A DNA stretch of 64,000 nt from Rhabdophis nuchalis (GCA_039707465.1 CM077644.1:99557875-99621874); one strand, 5' to 3'. Positions 11,937 to 21,184 are shown, numbered from the stretch's first letter. Notes: a model not told the origin generated them from the letters alone. Translations and numbers: made by a program.

Positions 11937-12197
11937 AAAGCTGAAGAGCCAGCCGAAGATTTCTCCGTGGTCATGTGGCTGGCATGACTAAACCCCAAGG
12001 GCGCATGGAATGCTGTTACCTTCCCACCAAAGGTGGTTCCTATTTTTCTATTTGCATTTTTATGTGCTTTCGAACTGCTAGGTTGGCAGAAGCTGGGACA
12101 AGTAATTGGAGTTCACTCTGTTATGCAGTGCTAGGTATAGCCGAACTGCCGACTTTTCTGATCAACAAGCTCAGAATTTTAGCCACTGAGCCATTAT

Positions 12198-12624
12198 AAT
12201 ATAATATAATATACTATAATATAATATACATATAATACACAATCAACACAAATGGGTAGCTACTAGAAGTAGAGTTTATTCATTCAGCTATGTTGAAGGT
12301 AACCTACAATGTTAGGGGTCTACTAGTAGATGTATATACAGTGTAATGACAAGCAGGCTTTGATGTCTAGAGATGCAGATTGAGGAGCCTTGGGCTTTGA
12401 TCTTCAGGTGCATGTTGGATGTGTGTGAAATCCGGAAAGGAAGATCCTCCCTAGGGTATTGATTATTGTAAAAGGATCTGGCATCTTATCTTAAGGAGAT
12501 TCTTTGTTGCAGCCAGTGATTAGATATATGTGTTAGGATTATATGTTCATGGGGATGTTGAAAAGGGGGGTGGGCCAACTCAAAAGCTTTCTATGTTCTT
12601 TATCTATTTAAATTCAATCTATAA
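12198..12624. other. Non-coding, AT repeat then unassigned
   Basis: An irregular (TATAA)n-like stretch at 12195-12237, then about 390 bases with no family I can name. Confidence 0.5.
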
Positions 12625-12845
12625 AGAGCCGCTTTGGCACAGTGGTTAGAATGTAGCATTGCAGGCTACCTCTGCCAACTGCCAGTAGTTCCATCCTGAA
12701 TGGTTTAAGGTTGACTCATCCTTCCATCCTTCCAAGGTCAGTGAAATGAGGACCCAAGTTGTTGGGGGAATATGCTTACTCTGTAAACCTCTTAGAGAGG
12801 GCTGTAAAACAGTATATACATTTAAGTGCTATTGCTATCTTATAT
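12625..12845 (+). mobile_element. tRNA-derived SINE (family 2)
   Basis: tRNA-like head GGCACAGTGGTTAGAATG, a body with CATCCTTCCAAGGTC and GAAATGAGGACCCAAGTTGT, and tail GAGAGGGCTGTAAAACAGTA ending TAAGTGCTATTGCTAT. Sister copies at 22321-22556 and 55447-55645. The copy is diverged and its B box is poor. Confidence 0.75.
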
Positions 12846-12959
12846 TCTATTTTTCTATTTAAATTCTATTCTATTTTAAATACTGAGAGTTTATTCTATT
12901 TTAAATAAGGAGAGTTGGAAAAATCTGGGCCAACTAACCATATAAAGTAGTAATAATGA

Positions 12960-13012
12960 GATTGCAGGAAGGAAGGAAGGAAGGAAGAGAAGAAGAAAGG
13001 AAGGAAAGGTTT
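12960..13012. repeat. (GGAA)n microsatellite
   Basis: GGAAGGAAGG-type purine tract with GAGAAGAAG interruptions. Confidence 0.85.
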
Positions 13013-13144
13013 AGATTTCTGCAACCAGAAAGATACCCTGAACCTTTTGTGCAAAATGTTATCTTACTTTTATATGGGCTACAAATATTCTTTGCTGTTA
13101 CATTGCAGAAAGTTTACATCATGTAGGAATTTCTATATATATAG

Positions 13145-13562
13145 AAGTGACTGATTCCAGTCACTTAACCTCAGTTCAGAGTTATGATGGGCTTAAAGAA
13201 AGTTACTTATGATCCACACTAGGAGTTATGACTGCCATATCACACCCATGCTCATGTCATCACATTTTGGGCACTTGGCAAACAGTTTCATTGCAACATC
13301 CCATAATTATGTGATCGTTTTGTGACATTTTTTTGCTGTTTTACAGTAAAAAGAAATCCATTGGATAAACTGGATTCAAGCTTACAACCACATGAGTCAC
13401 TTAATGATCATGTGATTTGCTTAACCGACACAGACATTCATTTAACAACTATCATAAAAATAATTGTAAAATTGAGTTTGGTCATGTGGTAGCTCGATTT
13501 TTGATCACAACTTATAACCAAAATTCCAGGCCCAACTGTGGTTGCAATTCAAGAACTACCTG
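13145..13562 (-). mobile_element. Diverged MITE-like repeat (CAGGTAGT end)
   Basis: Read on the minus strand it begins CAGGTAGTTCTTGAATTGC and has the same order of phrases as 31015-31420 (cAACCACA.TTG, TTGTTAA.TGA, ATCACATGA, TCATAA.T.ACTTT). Both look like copies of one non-autonomous DNA transposon. Target duplications are not evident and superfamily is uncertain. Confidence 0.5.
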
Positions 13563-13842
13563 AATGATGTCATGCACAGAACCCACTGCATAGATTATAA
13601 CAGCTCAATTCATTGCCCCAATCATAGCAAGGACTCAAGAGATTTAGTCTAGCATATGCACTGTGTTTTTAAGCATTAAAGTATGCTCAGTGAGTCAGAG
13701 CCATACAAAAGCACATGCATTTGCACTATTGCAGCATCTGTGTGTTGTGTTGTTAGAGTGAAAGTATTGGGCCATTTAGTCACAGGTTCAAATACACATC
13801 GAAAGCCTTGACTTTGGCCCTGCTATACATTATTACCTAAAT

Positions 13843-14052
13843 CCATGATGGTGAACCTATGGCACGCATGCCAGAGGTGGCACACAGAACCCATGCTGTG
13901 GGCACATGCGCCGTTGTCCCAGCTCATCCAGCTGCTTGTCGGGTGTCTGAAGCATACATGCACACTGGCCAGCTGGTCATTGGGTTTCCAGTGCTCTGGC
14001 ATATGCGTCTTCCATTTTGGGCACTCTATGCCTAAAAGGTTCGCCATCACTG
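13843..14052. mobile_element. hAT-type MITE, about 210 bp
   Basis: Ends C(C)ATGATGGTGAACCTAT and AGGTTCGCCATCACTG are inverse apart from two or three changes. An 8-bp duplication ACCTAA(A)T / ACCTAAAC flanks it (13835-13842, 14053-14060; 7/8). A truncated relative is at 33050-33150. No coding potential. Confidence 0.75.
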
Positions 14053-14224
14053 ACCTAAACCTATCTCGCAGGCTTATTGCAATACAGTGATCCCTCGTTT
14101 TTTGCGGGTAATCGGGACCGGACCCTTCCGCGAAAGACGAAAAACCGCGAAGTAGGATTCGCTATGAATTTTCACCGTTAGGAATTCGCCGCTATGAATT
14201 TTCGGGTACAAGAATGTTTTAAAT

Positions 14225-14268
14225 ATGTAAACAGTATGTAAACAGTATGTAAACAGTATGTAAACAGT
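14225..14268. repeat. Four perfect 11-bp tandem units
   Basis: ATGTAAACAGT repeated four times without mismatch inside the 3' subterminal region of the Tigger element, just past the transposase stop. Confidence 0.95.
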
Positions 14269-14342
14269 ACTTTATTCATACTTCACTCAATTAAGACAAA
14301 AATTACAACAGTACAATACGTATAGAGTAATGCGTACTGAAT

Positions 14343-16283
14343 TTACTTAAACGTGTTAGTGCAAATTAACAAGGCTACTTTGTAATTACAAAACCTTGTA
14401 CAGTAATAAACAGTAATCAACATTGCTTTCTGAGAAGAGTCTTGTGTTGGTGGCAGAGGAGAGGCTCTCACTTGACTCATAGAAGCTTTGGGCTCACTCG
14501 GAGACTCTTCTGCTGGAGGCGCTGACGGTAGAGCCGGGGGCTTTACCTTGGAGAGAAACATGGTGATGGGTAGTTGTTGTCTTTGTTTTTTCTTTTCCGT
14601 CAAAATTCCCCTGTACAAGGACATAACCCCGTCAACGCGATTGCTGAACTCGGCAGCTCGAACCATATTGTCGTCAATGTCTTGTGCAAATTGTTGGATC
14701 GCTCTTGCCATGTTGCACAATTGTTGCAGATTCTCCAGGGTAAGGCCACGCTTTTCAGTTTCTTCTTCATCTTCCTCTTCGCTTTCTTCCTCACTTGCCG
14801 CCTTTGTCATCTCAAGGAGGTCTTCATCGGTCAGTGGGTCGGAGTGGCAATCGATAAGGGCGCTGATGTCTTCTTCCGTCATGTCGACAAATCCTTCATT
14901 CCTTATAATGTGAGCCAGCCTCACCGCCTTCTCCACCGCTGAGTGATGAACTTCTTCCGGAGTGAAGCCTGGATAGTCGTGCACCACGTTCGGCCATAAT
15001 TTCTTCCAGCTAGATTTTATGGTCTTACTCTCCATGTCCTTTAATGCTTGCTGAATATTAAACAAACATGAGGCAATGTTGTAACTGCGCCAGTATGTTT
15101 TCAAGGTGAATTCGTCATTGGCATCGTCAACTGCTGAGATGAGGCCCTCCATCGTGGAGCGAGTGTAGAGTGCCTTAAAGGCACGAATAACATCTTGATC
15201 CATCGGCTGAATTAGAGATGTAGTGTTCGGGGGTAGAAACTCTATCTGCACACCGTCATATTGCAGGTCCGCTGCATGGCCTCCTGCACAGTCCATCAGG
15301 AGAAGGACCTTAAAGGGGAGGCCCTTTTCAGCCAGATACAGCTGCACCTGGGGAATGAAGCAATAATGGAACCATTCAAGGGCCAAAGCTTTCGTCATCC
15401 AAGCCTTGGAGTTATGCATCCAGAACACGGGCAACAGAGCCATATTTTTGTTTTTTAATGCCCGTGGTTTTTTGGCTTTATGAATCAGGGCTGGCTTAAG
15501 CAGAAAACCTGCAGCATTGCCAGCCATGATGACAGTCACACGGTCTTTGTGAGTCTTGAAGCCTGGTCTCTTCACTTCGTCCTTGAAGAGAAATGTACAC
15601 GAAGGCATCCGCTTCCAAAAAAGTCCTGTTTCATCCATGTTAAAAACTTGTTCAGGGAGGTAGCCTCCCTCACTGATGATGTTAGGAAACTTTTCCTCCA
15701 CATAACGACAAGCAGCAGCGTTGTCAGCAGAGGAAGCCTCACCATACAGAGGCACGTTTATGATGCCATATCTTTTTTGAAATTTTTCGAACCAGCCTTT
15801 GCTGGCTGAAAAGCCAGGTCCTCGAGGAGCCGAATCAATCCTGGCAGCGCTAGTACTGGCTTGAGGTTCAGCACCTTCTTCAGTCTCTTCATTGTCGTCA
15901 TCGGGCAATATTTGGTCATAGAGAGCTTTAGCCTTTGTCCTGATCATATTAGAGTCCAAACTAACTGTCTTTTTCCCGCAATCAGCAATCCACATTGCCA
16001 GTGCAGCTTCCATTTTCACAATTCTGTTGTTACACGGAGTTAACACACGTTTCGCTTCTTTATTAAAGGTTATTGAAGCAGTTTTGCGGATGTTTGCTTC
16101 CTCTTTCTTGATGTACCGCACTGTAGATTCTTTCACCCTGTAATGGCGTGCCACAGATGCATAACTTCTGCCCTCTTTGATCATATCTAAAAGTTTTACT
16201 TTTTCGGCGATGGTCATCATCATCTTCTTCCTCTTGGGCACCCCGGAGGCAGCTTTCGCAGGGGCACAGCGCTTAGGCGGCAT
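14343..16283 (-). CDS. Tigger-type (pogo superfamily) transposase, uninterrupted
   Basis: 646 aa. The family product binds the transposon ends and cuts and pastes them into TA sites in the nucleus. Domains: basic N-terminus with PKRKK (possible nuclear signal, 16-20); CENP-B/psq helix-turn-helix about 22-70 (VKLLDMIKEGRSYASVARHY); second CENP-B-type HTH about 88-175 (ending GWFEKFQKRYGI); DDE catalytic domain about 205-400; acidic stretch near 500 (EEESEEEDEEETE). Candidate catalytic residues are D217 (FNMDETGLFW), D331 (LLLMDCAGGHA) and D362 (QPMDQDVIRAFK), spaced 30 residues apart at the last pair as in Tigger. The start at 16283 is the first ATG, in context TTATAATG. No stop or frameshift is seen, unusual for this window. 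The final ~28 residues could be a read-on past an ancestral stop. Confidence 0.95.
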   Translation of the reverse strand: MPPKRCAPAKAASGVPKRKKMMMTIAEKVKLLDMIKEGRSYASVARHYRVKESTVRYIKKEEANIRKTASITFNKEAKRVLTPCNNRIVKMEAALAMWIADCGKKTVSLDSNMIRTKAKALYDQILPDDDNEETEEGAEPQASTSAARIDSAPRGPGFSASKGWFEKFQKRYGIINVPLYGEASSADNAAACRYVEEKFPNIISEGGYLPEQVFNMDETGLFWKRMPSCTFLFKDEVKRPGFKTHKDRVTVIMAGNAAGFLLKPALIHKAKKPRALKNKNMALLPVFWMHNSKAWMTKALALEWFHYCFIPQVQLYLAEKGLPFKVLLLMDCAGGHAADLQYDGVQIEFLPPNTTSLIQPMDQDVIRAFKALYTRSTMEGLISAVDDANDEFTLKTYWRSYNIASCLFNIQQALKDMESKTIKSSWKKLWPNVVHDYPGFTPEEVHHSAVEKAVRLAHIIRNEGFVDMTEEDISALIDCHSDPLTDEDLLEMTKAASEEESEEEDEEETEKRGLTLENLQQLCNMARAIQQFAQDIDDNMVRAAEFSNRVDGVMSLYRGILTEKKKQRQQLPITMFLSKVKPPALPSAPPAEESPSEPKASMSQVRASPLPPTQDSSQKAMLITVYYCTRFCNYKVALLICTNTFK

Positions 16284-16432
16284 TATAAGGGCCTACTGTA
16301 ATTAACAATGTCGCACCGGAAACCAATCATGCGGCTTTAAGAGCGCCGATAAATACACGTGTACTCTCATTGGTCGATTTTTGTTGGCATTTTTTTTAAA
16401 GAATATTTTTGAAAAATCCGCGAAGGACTGAA
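16284..16432 (-). promoter_or_regulatory. Putative promoter/leader of the Tigger transposase
   Basis: Read on the minus strand upstream of the start: a CCAAT box (GACCAATGAG), an ACACGTGT E-box-like site, TATTTAT as a possible TATA element and an inverted CCAAT (GATTGGTTTCC), all within 150 bases. The arrangement is compatible with an internal RNA polymerase II promoter; no direct evidence of use. Confidence 0.4.
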
Positions 16433-16462
16433 GCCGCAAAAAACGAGGCCGCAAAAAACGAG
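16433..16462. repeat. 15-bp tandem duplication in the Tigger terminal repeat
   Basis: GCCGCAAAAAACGAG occurs twice in a row just inside the right terminus; the left end has it once in inverse form. It may double a transposase binding site. Confidence 0.9.
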
Positions 16463-16468
16463 GGATCA

Positions 16469-16520
16469 CTGTAATATAATTAGAGGATGAAATGTTGCAG
16501 TAATATAATTAGAGGACAAA
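16469..16520. repeat. Short direct repeat beside the Tigger insertion
   Basis: GTAATATAATTAGAGGA occurs at 16471 and again about 30 bases downstream, separated by TGAAATGTTGCA. Confidence 0.8.
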
Positions 16521-16954
16521 ATCTAATAGATGAAGAAAAGGTGCAAGATGTGTGCTGTTCAAAGAAGGGGTAGTAAGCAGAACTCTGTACTACTCAAGCA
16601 TGTGAACTCAAGGATGTGAGCTCAGTTGAGATTCTCAACCATCCAGGTCATGGTTTTCCAAAAGATTTACAAAATTGAGGAAGCAACTTGGATGAGAAGC
16701 AAAATGTTTCAAAGAAGAAGTCAAGAAAGTCAAGTTACTATTGGGTCAACTGCTAAATATTTTATGAAAGCTGTCCACAGCATGCCAGCTAAGGCAAATA
16801 GCAAGCACAACCAGGTTAAAGTCCAAGTCACCTCCTCCTTCTTCTGCATCCAACTACCAGCACCATGGACAATTGTTCCTTTCCAGGTAAAAGCAAAAAG
16901 GAAGATTGCGGGGGGGGGGGGGAGGAAAAAGGAGTGAGGAGAAATAATCTTTCA
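16521..16954. other. Non-coding, unassigned
   Basis: Includes a 12-G run near 16911-16922. Open frames have no motif. Confidence 0.5.
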
Positions 16955-17138
16955 TAGGTAATGAAGAATTTCACAAACATGAGAACAAGGGAGGTTGGAA
17001 GCAATCTCACTAACAATCTTCCTCATAGGGTTGTTGTTGTGAAGTGTTGGATATGCTTGCTGCCTTGAACTATTTGCAAAAAATGATATAAACAAACAAA
17101 CAAACAAACAAACAAATAAATAAATAAATAAATAAATA
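16955..17138 (+). mobile_element. SINE 3' portion (family 3), partial
   Basis: GTTGTTGTTGTGAAGTGTTGGATATG, CTGCCTTGAACTATTTGC and an (AAAC)n(AAAT)n tail match the 3' half of the SINE at 31436-31646. The tRNA-like head is not preserved. Confidence 0.6.
17083..17138. repeat. (AAAC)n(AAAT)n tail
   Basis: Seven or so AAAC units followed by AAAT units at the SINE 3' end. Confidence 0.9.
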
Positions 17139-17235
17139 TTGTTTCAGCTTCTCTCCCACAAAGATTTTATGATGGGATCATTTTGGAAGTAGACTACTTT
17201 TATTTTATTTTATTTTTAAATTCCTTGTTAAATGT

Positions 17236-17292
17236 TAAGCAATGGGTGGAAATTAATCAAGGAGAAAAGCAACTTAGAAGTAAGGAGAAATT
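17236..17292 (+). mobile_element. Chicken-like CR1 fragment ending in a microsatellite
   Basis: GCAATGGGTGGAAATTAATC, AAGGAGA.AAGCAACTTAGA and AAGGAGAAATTT match 41900-41951 of the larger CR1 almost base for base. The match stops where the TAGA/GGAT tract starts. Confidence 0.75.
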
Positions 17293-17526
17293 TAGATAGA
17301 TAGATAGATAGATGGATGGATGGATGGATGGATGGATGGATGGATGGATGGATGGATATAGATATAGATATAGATATAGATATAGATTTAGATTTAGATT
17401 TAGATTTAGATTTAGATTTAGATTTAGATTTAGATTTAGATTTAGATTTAGATTTAGATTTAGATTTAGATTTAGATTTAGATTTAGATTTAGATTTAGA
17501 TTTAGATAGATATAGATATAGATATA
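17293..17526. repeat. Compound microsatellite TAGA-GGAT-TATAGA-TTTAGA
   Basis: Successive blocks: (TAGA)n, (TGGA)n to about 17355, (TATAGA)n to about 17386, (TTTAGA)n to about 17507, then TATAGA again. The hexamer steps differ by single changes, suggesting stepwise slippage and mutation from one seed. Spurious Arg/Tyr/Phe and Asp/Leu frames result. Confidence 0.95.
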
Positions 17527-17547
17527 TTAGCTGATCAGGAGTAGAAC

Positions 17548-17690
17548 CAGTGGTCTAGTGGCAATTACAACTGCCTCACATATAATACTTCCCTGGTTCG
17601 AATCCCAGGATGGCTAGCTGATGAGAGCTAAATAGCTTGAAATAGATCTATGCTAGTCTCCCTTGTTTATTTATTTATCAGAATAAAATG
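17548..17690 (+). mobile_element. tRNA-derived SINE head
   Basis: A box-like TGGTCTAGTGG and B box GGTTCGAATCCC at tRNA-like spacing, followed by GAGAGCTAAATAGCTTGAAATAG. There is no complete cloverleaf or CCA end, so it is a SINE head rather than a tRNA gene. Confidence 0.6.
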
Positions 17691-18016
17691 TAAAACACAC
17701 ACACACACATATATATGAGACACCCACTCTAAAAGACTCTGGTCTACTTACAATATCCTTATTTACAATTAAAACACAAATAAAACTTGCCATGCAGACT
17801 AAAAAACACCTGTAACGACAAAAATGAAATAGGTGATCCACATAAACACTAAATTTGAAATTTATTTATTTATTTAGTCAATGACATGGGGTTTTAATAA
17901 AATGAGTGATAAAAAGAACAGAAAACACAACCAGGATTAAGAAAGAGAAGCAGGTGCAGCAACATACCAGCAACTACAGAATAAATCAAATACAGCATGC
18001 TCCGAACATCCCCACC
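17691..18016. other. Non-coding, short CA/TA tract
   Basis: ACACACACACATATATAT at 17696-17716; otherwise unassigned. Confidence 0.5.
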
Positions 18017-18618
18017 TGTTCTGACCTGGGTTTCCCAAGATCATAAAGCAGACTCCTCATCCTGATAAAACTTCTTTTAAAGGTTAAAGGGAATTCCACT
18101 CCAACAAAGTCCCAGCAAACAGTCTTTCATGAGATTTCACAACTATATACCTTTATCAGGCTTGGAGAGCTGCCAGGCTAATATCTTCCAAATGCCATGC
18201 TGTAGCAGCAATTGCTTGGCAAGAAGTCAGGAACAGATCTTCATCCTAATGAATTGAACTAATTGTCTCCTGCAAACTCCCCTTCCTTTCACTCCTCTTT
18301 ATTCCCTATGGAAGTGACCATTCACTGTCCACCTGTGCCTTTACTACTGAGTCGGCCCTTGTTCCTTAGCTGTTCCCTTTTCCTGGCAACTCTGTGCATG
18401 CACACATCAGGAACAGGCTCCAGAAGTTCTTCTGCTCCATTGATATCTGACTCAGAAGGTAGCTGATAACTGTCGGACAACTCTGACCCTATCTCTGCCT
18501 CCAATGCAGAGCACTCATCAGAGCCTTCCCCAGACTATAGGATTGGCCCATGTTCCTGCCAACCTCCTCACTGTCTGAGTCTGCCACCACAACCTCTGGC
18601 CACTGGCGGGCCACAACA
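18017..18618 (-). mobile_element. Solo LTR-like element, copy 1
   Basis: On the minus strand it begins TGTTGTGGCCCGCCAG and ends CAGGTCAGAACA, the TG...CA form of LTRs with matching TGTT/AACA tips. Flanking pentamers CCACC and CTACC match 4/5. Long stretches are shared with 26126-27112 in the opposite orientation (GGAACATGGGCCA, GGGGAAGGCTCTGATGAGTG, CAGTTATCAGCTACCTTC, TTTGCAGGAGACAATTA). AATAAAG follows the shared GGGAATAAA block. No internal retroviral genes adjoin it. Confidence 0.65.
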
Positions 18619-18679
18619 CTACCACAACAATACTCTGTCCACACTAAAGTCATGTCACAACAGCCAGAATCCCTCAAAT

Positions 18680-19049
18680 AACCCAGACCTTCTTTTTTCA
18701 CAAGACAACAGTGACACATATACATCTCCGCAATTTATATGAAGAAATTGGAAGAAAAGTTTCATTTTGGCACATGTACCGTAAAACTCTCCCTTCTCCC
18801 CACTCCCCTAACTCACTGACAGCATTTGGAAATAGCAATACTGAACTTGGTTGACTAGGAATGATTACAGAATCTATCTGAATCTGTTTACTTTCATTAG
18901 GAATTTGGAATTCATTTCCAAAAGATACACATCCTTATGTACATGTTCAAATGTCTTTATTAATAACCTCACTTAAAAGAGTATAACTATGTTTATTAAT
19001 TCCAAAGAGGGCAGGGAATATTTGATTAAATTCAATGGTCAAATCAAAG
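18680..19049. other. Non-coding, unassigned
   Basis: No gene or repeat recognised. Confidence 0.5.
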
Positions 19050-19214
19050 CTTGGAAAATAGCCCAGGTGTGTCTGGGGATTTTGCACTAACCTTCCCCTG
19101 GAGTGGGGAGGGAATGGAGATTTTACAGTATCCTTCCCCTGCCACGCCCACCAAGCCACACCATGCCCACCAAGCCATGCCCACAGAACCGGTAATAAAT
19201 TCTTTTGAAACCCA
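19050..19214. mobile_element. hAT-type non-autonomous element, partial
   Basis: Shares GGGAGGGAATGGAGATTTTACAGTA.CCTTCCCCTGCCACGCC-type sequence (in phrases) with 23640-23740 and ends GAAACCCACCACTG, the terminal form of the CAG(T/A/G)GGTGG family. The left end is not identifiable. Confidence 0.55.
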
Positions 19215-19224
19215 CCACTGGTCT

Positions 19225-19767
19225 GAGTCACTATGAAGGTAGTCCAATATGTTAAACATCTGGATCCACAATCAGATTCAAAAAATGCACTTTTTACATT
19301 TAGATCTTAGATGTTTCCACTATCATGGGTTATATATATATATATCTTTAAATGCAAAGATTGCTGCTGAAAGTTAATTGTGCTTTATTACAATATTCTT
19401 TTTAACAATTTTAAGTATGTTTTATAAAGTATTTTGAGACATTCAGATAGTGGGTGATACAGGAAAAAATACCAAGATAAAGTTTAAGGATTTTAGACCA
19501 ATAACATGTTTTCAGCACATAATTTTAGAAGTAAACTGAGAAATTTGTCACATTGTGATTTAATTTGATCGACTGTATTGTTGTCATACTGTTTCATGTA
19601 TGATAATACCATCTATAAAAAGAAGAAAAATATAGGCTGTATTTAGATTTACATTTAAAAAGAAATAGCACTGTATTAAGAGATACATTGTATCATTAAG
19701 AGATATATTATTATATTTCTTCCATTTCTTGTTAAAGAACAAAATATTTCAAGTAGCAAATGAGTGT
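19225..19767. other. Non-coding, AT-rich
   Basis: Short TATATATA tract at 19331; otherwise unassigned. Confidence 0.5.
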
Positions 19768-19769
19768 TC

Positions 19770-19819
<50 letters not shown>

Positions 19820-19945
19820 TTTTAATTTATAACCCGCTCTCTCTCCCCGAAGGGACTCGAGGCGGGGCACAGGGAATTTAAAAATACAAATAAAAACCAC
19901 AAACACAATACAATGTTAAAACGAATTAAACTAACCCTGAAGAGT
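19768..19945 (-). mobile_element. CR1 3' end with (ATC)n tail
   Basis: (TCA)n at 19768-19820 leads into AATTTATAACCCGCTCTC and GGGACTCGAGGCGGGGCACAGG, the 3'UTR of the L3-like CR1s. Truncated after about 125 bases. Confidence 0.8.
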
Positions 19946-20815
19946 CACTGTCCCATTGATTAAAATTGATCTTCACCATGAATCAAACAAGTTGATTAAA
20001 ATGGACAAGCCTTATAATTTTATATGTGCCACACCACTATCAGCTGAGTTCTTCAGATCCCTTTTAGATAAAGCTTTTCTGACAGTATTTGGGTTACACA
20101 CGATGTACCACACAACTGCCAGAGACAATAAATTACCATCCCTTCATTACTCTCTCTTTCTCCAAGGGATTTCTAAGACATCTATCACCCTAGTTTTGAA
20201 ACAAAAAGCACATTAATAGCAGCATCAAGAGATGAAACAAGAAGGAAGGTCCATCACATCAAACAGGATACTATTTGAAAAACAGACTTTTTAGCATTCT
20301 CTTGAGAAAGCAGGAGGAGAAATAAATTGCAAGGATGCTTTTCCTGAAACAGCTTTGATGCCCTTCCAACCCCATGTTAAAGGAAGGTGATCTGACAGTG
20401 ATAGGTTTTCTTTGAGCTCATAGAATGCAATGATTCTCCGAATCATAACATCCACTTTAGGGAAGGGGGCTAAGAATGATTCTGTGTTAACCAGCAATGA
20501 AGTTAACACTGAGGATAAAATGACTCCTCCCCCCCCCCAAAAAAAGAAAGAATGCATAAAGTTGCACACCCAGCCTAGGATTTCATATGTTCTCCACCTT
20601 AATTAAGATGGTAAAGTTTAGCTGAATCACATCCTGAAGATTCCTCTTTTCCAAGATCTGTGCTTACTAAATGCTGGATATTTGACTCATCCTTATGTTA
20701 GGATAGGTTTAGATTCGATCTGATGAGTGGTTGCTTCAAAAGCAACATTCTGCATTTTATTAAGTTCTGGATCTTATGAGGTGAAAGGAGTAAACTTAGG
20801 CTTATTAGGTTTATT
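19946..20815. other. Non-coding, unassigned
   Basis: Short frames only. C-run/A-run at 20529-20545. Confidence 0.5.
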
Positions 20816-21040
20816 AGACTTACTCCCTTTCTCTATCCCTGTACCTATCTACCTACCTACCTACATACTTACTGTATTTTCTCCCCCTCTTTATCCCTCT
20901 ACCTACCTACCTAACTACCTACTGACTGTATTCTTCTCTCTCTCCCTCTACCTACCTACCTATCTACGTATTGTATTTCTCTCTATATACCTGTACCTAT
21001 CTACCTACCTGCTGTATTCATCCCTCTCATCTATCCCTGT
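20816..21040. repeat. CTAC/TCTC compound minisatellite
   Basis: Units of about 60 bases: ATCCCTCTACCTACCTACC..., CTGTATT, TCTCTCTC. It is the inverse-strand counterpart of the array at 3045-3480. Confidence 0.85.
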
Positions 21041-21051
21041 ACCGGCCAAAC

Positions 21052-21184
21052 GGCCAAAGCCACCCGGTAGCCTCATGGGACGCTGCATCTGGCATCTCCT
21101 GAGGGTGGGGCGGCGGGCATGGCCGCCCCACCCCCAGGAGATGCCGGGTGCGGCGTCCCACGAGGCTACAGGGTGGCTTTGGCC
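21052..21184. repeat. GC-rich palindrome with 62-bp arms
   Basis: Arm 21052-21113 is inverse to 21123-21184 with six mismatches and a 9-base loop (CGGGCATGG). Most mismatches are C/T or A/G changes at CpG positions, as expected if a once perfect, methylated palindrome decayed. The GC content is far above that of surrounding DNA. Confidence 0.9.

Larger units (their letters stand above)
9808..12195 (-). mobile_element. tRNA-derived SINE (family 1) split by a HAL1-like element
   Basis: Minus orientation. Tail part 9808-9899 (AAAGGTAAAAATT equals an ACCTTT-type tail) and head part 11957-12195. The head contains tRNA-like promoter boxes read on the minus strand (TGGCTCAGTGGCTAAAA near the 5' end, then a degenerate B box). 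Sister copies are at 49644-51832 and 56031-56351. An ACCTTT-like tail is known from Sauria-type SINEs mobilised by Bov-B/RTE machinery; membership in a named family is inferred. Confidence 0.8.
14085..16471 (-). mobile_element. Complete Tigger/pogo DNA transposon
   Basis: Full-length 2,387-bp element. The two ends are inverse (CAGTGATCCCTCGTTTTTTG left; CAAAAAACGAGGGATCACTG right) and flanked by the TA duplication used by IS630/Tc1/mariner/pogo elements (14083-14084, 16472-16473). Its size is close to that of human Tigger1. It carries a single intact transposase on the minus strand. The left subterminal region contains four perfect 11-bp units (14225-14268); the right end has a 15-bp tandem duplication of the terminal motif. 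Confidence 0.95.

Noticed and set aside
14488..15809. Plus-strand frames of 109-141 aa
   Set aside because: Antisense shadows of the Tigger transposase.
17312..17534. Frames with Arg-Tyr/Arg-Phe and Asp-Leu repeats
   Set aside because: Translation of TATAGA/TTTAGA hexamer repeats.
17548..17620. Possible tRNA gene (A and B boxes present)
   Set aside because: No complete cloverleaf or anticodon arm; continues into a SINE-like body.
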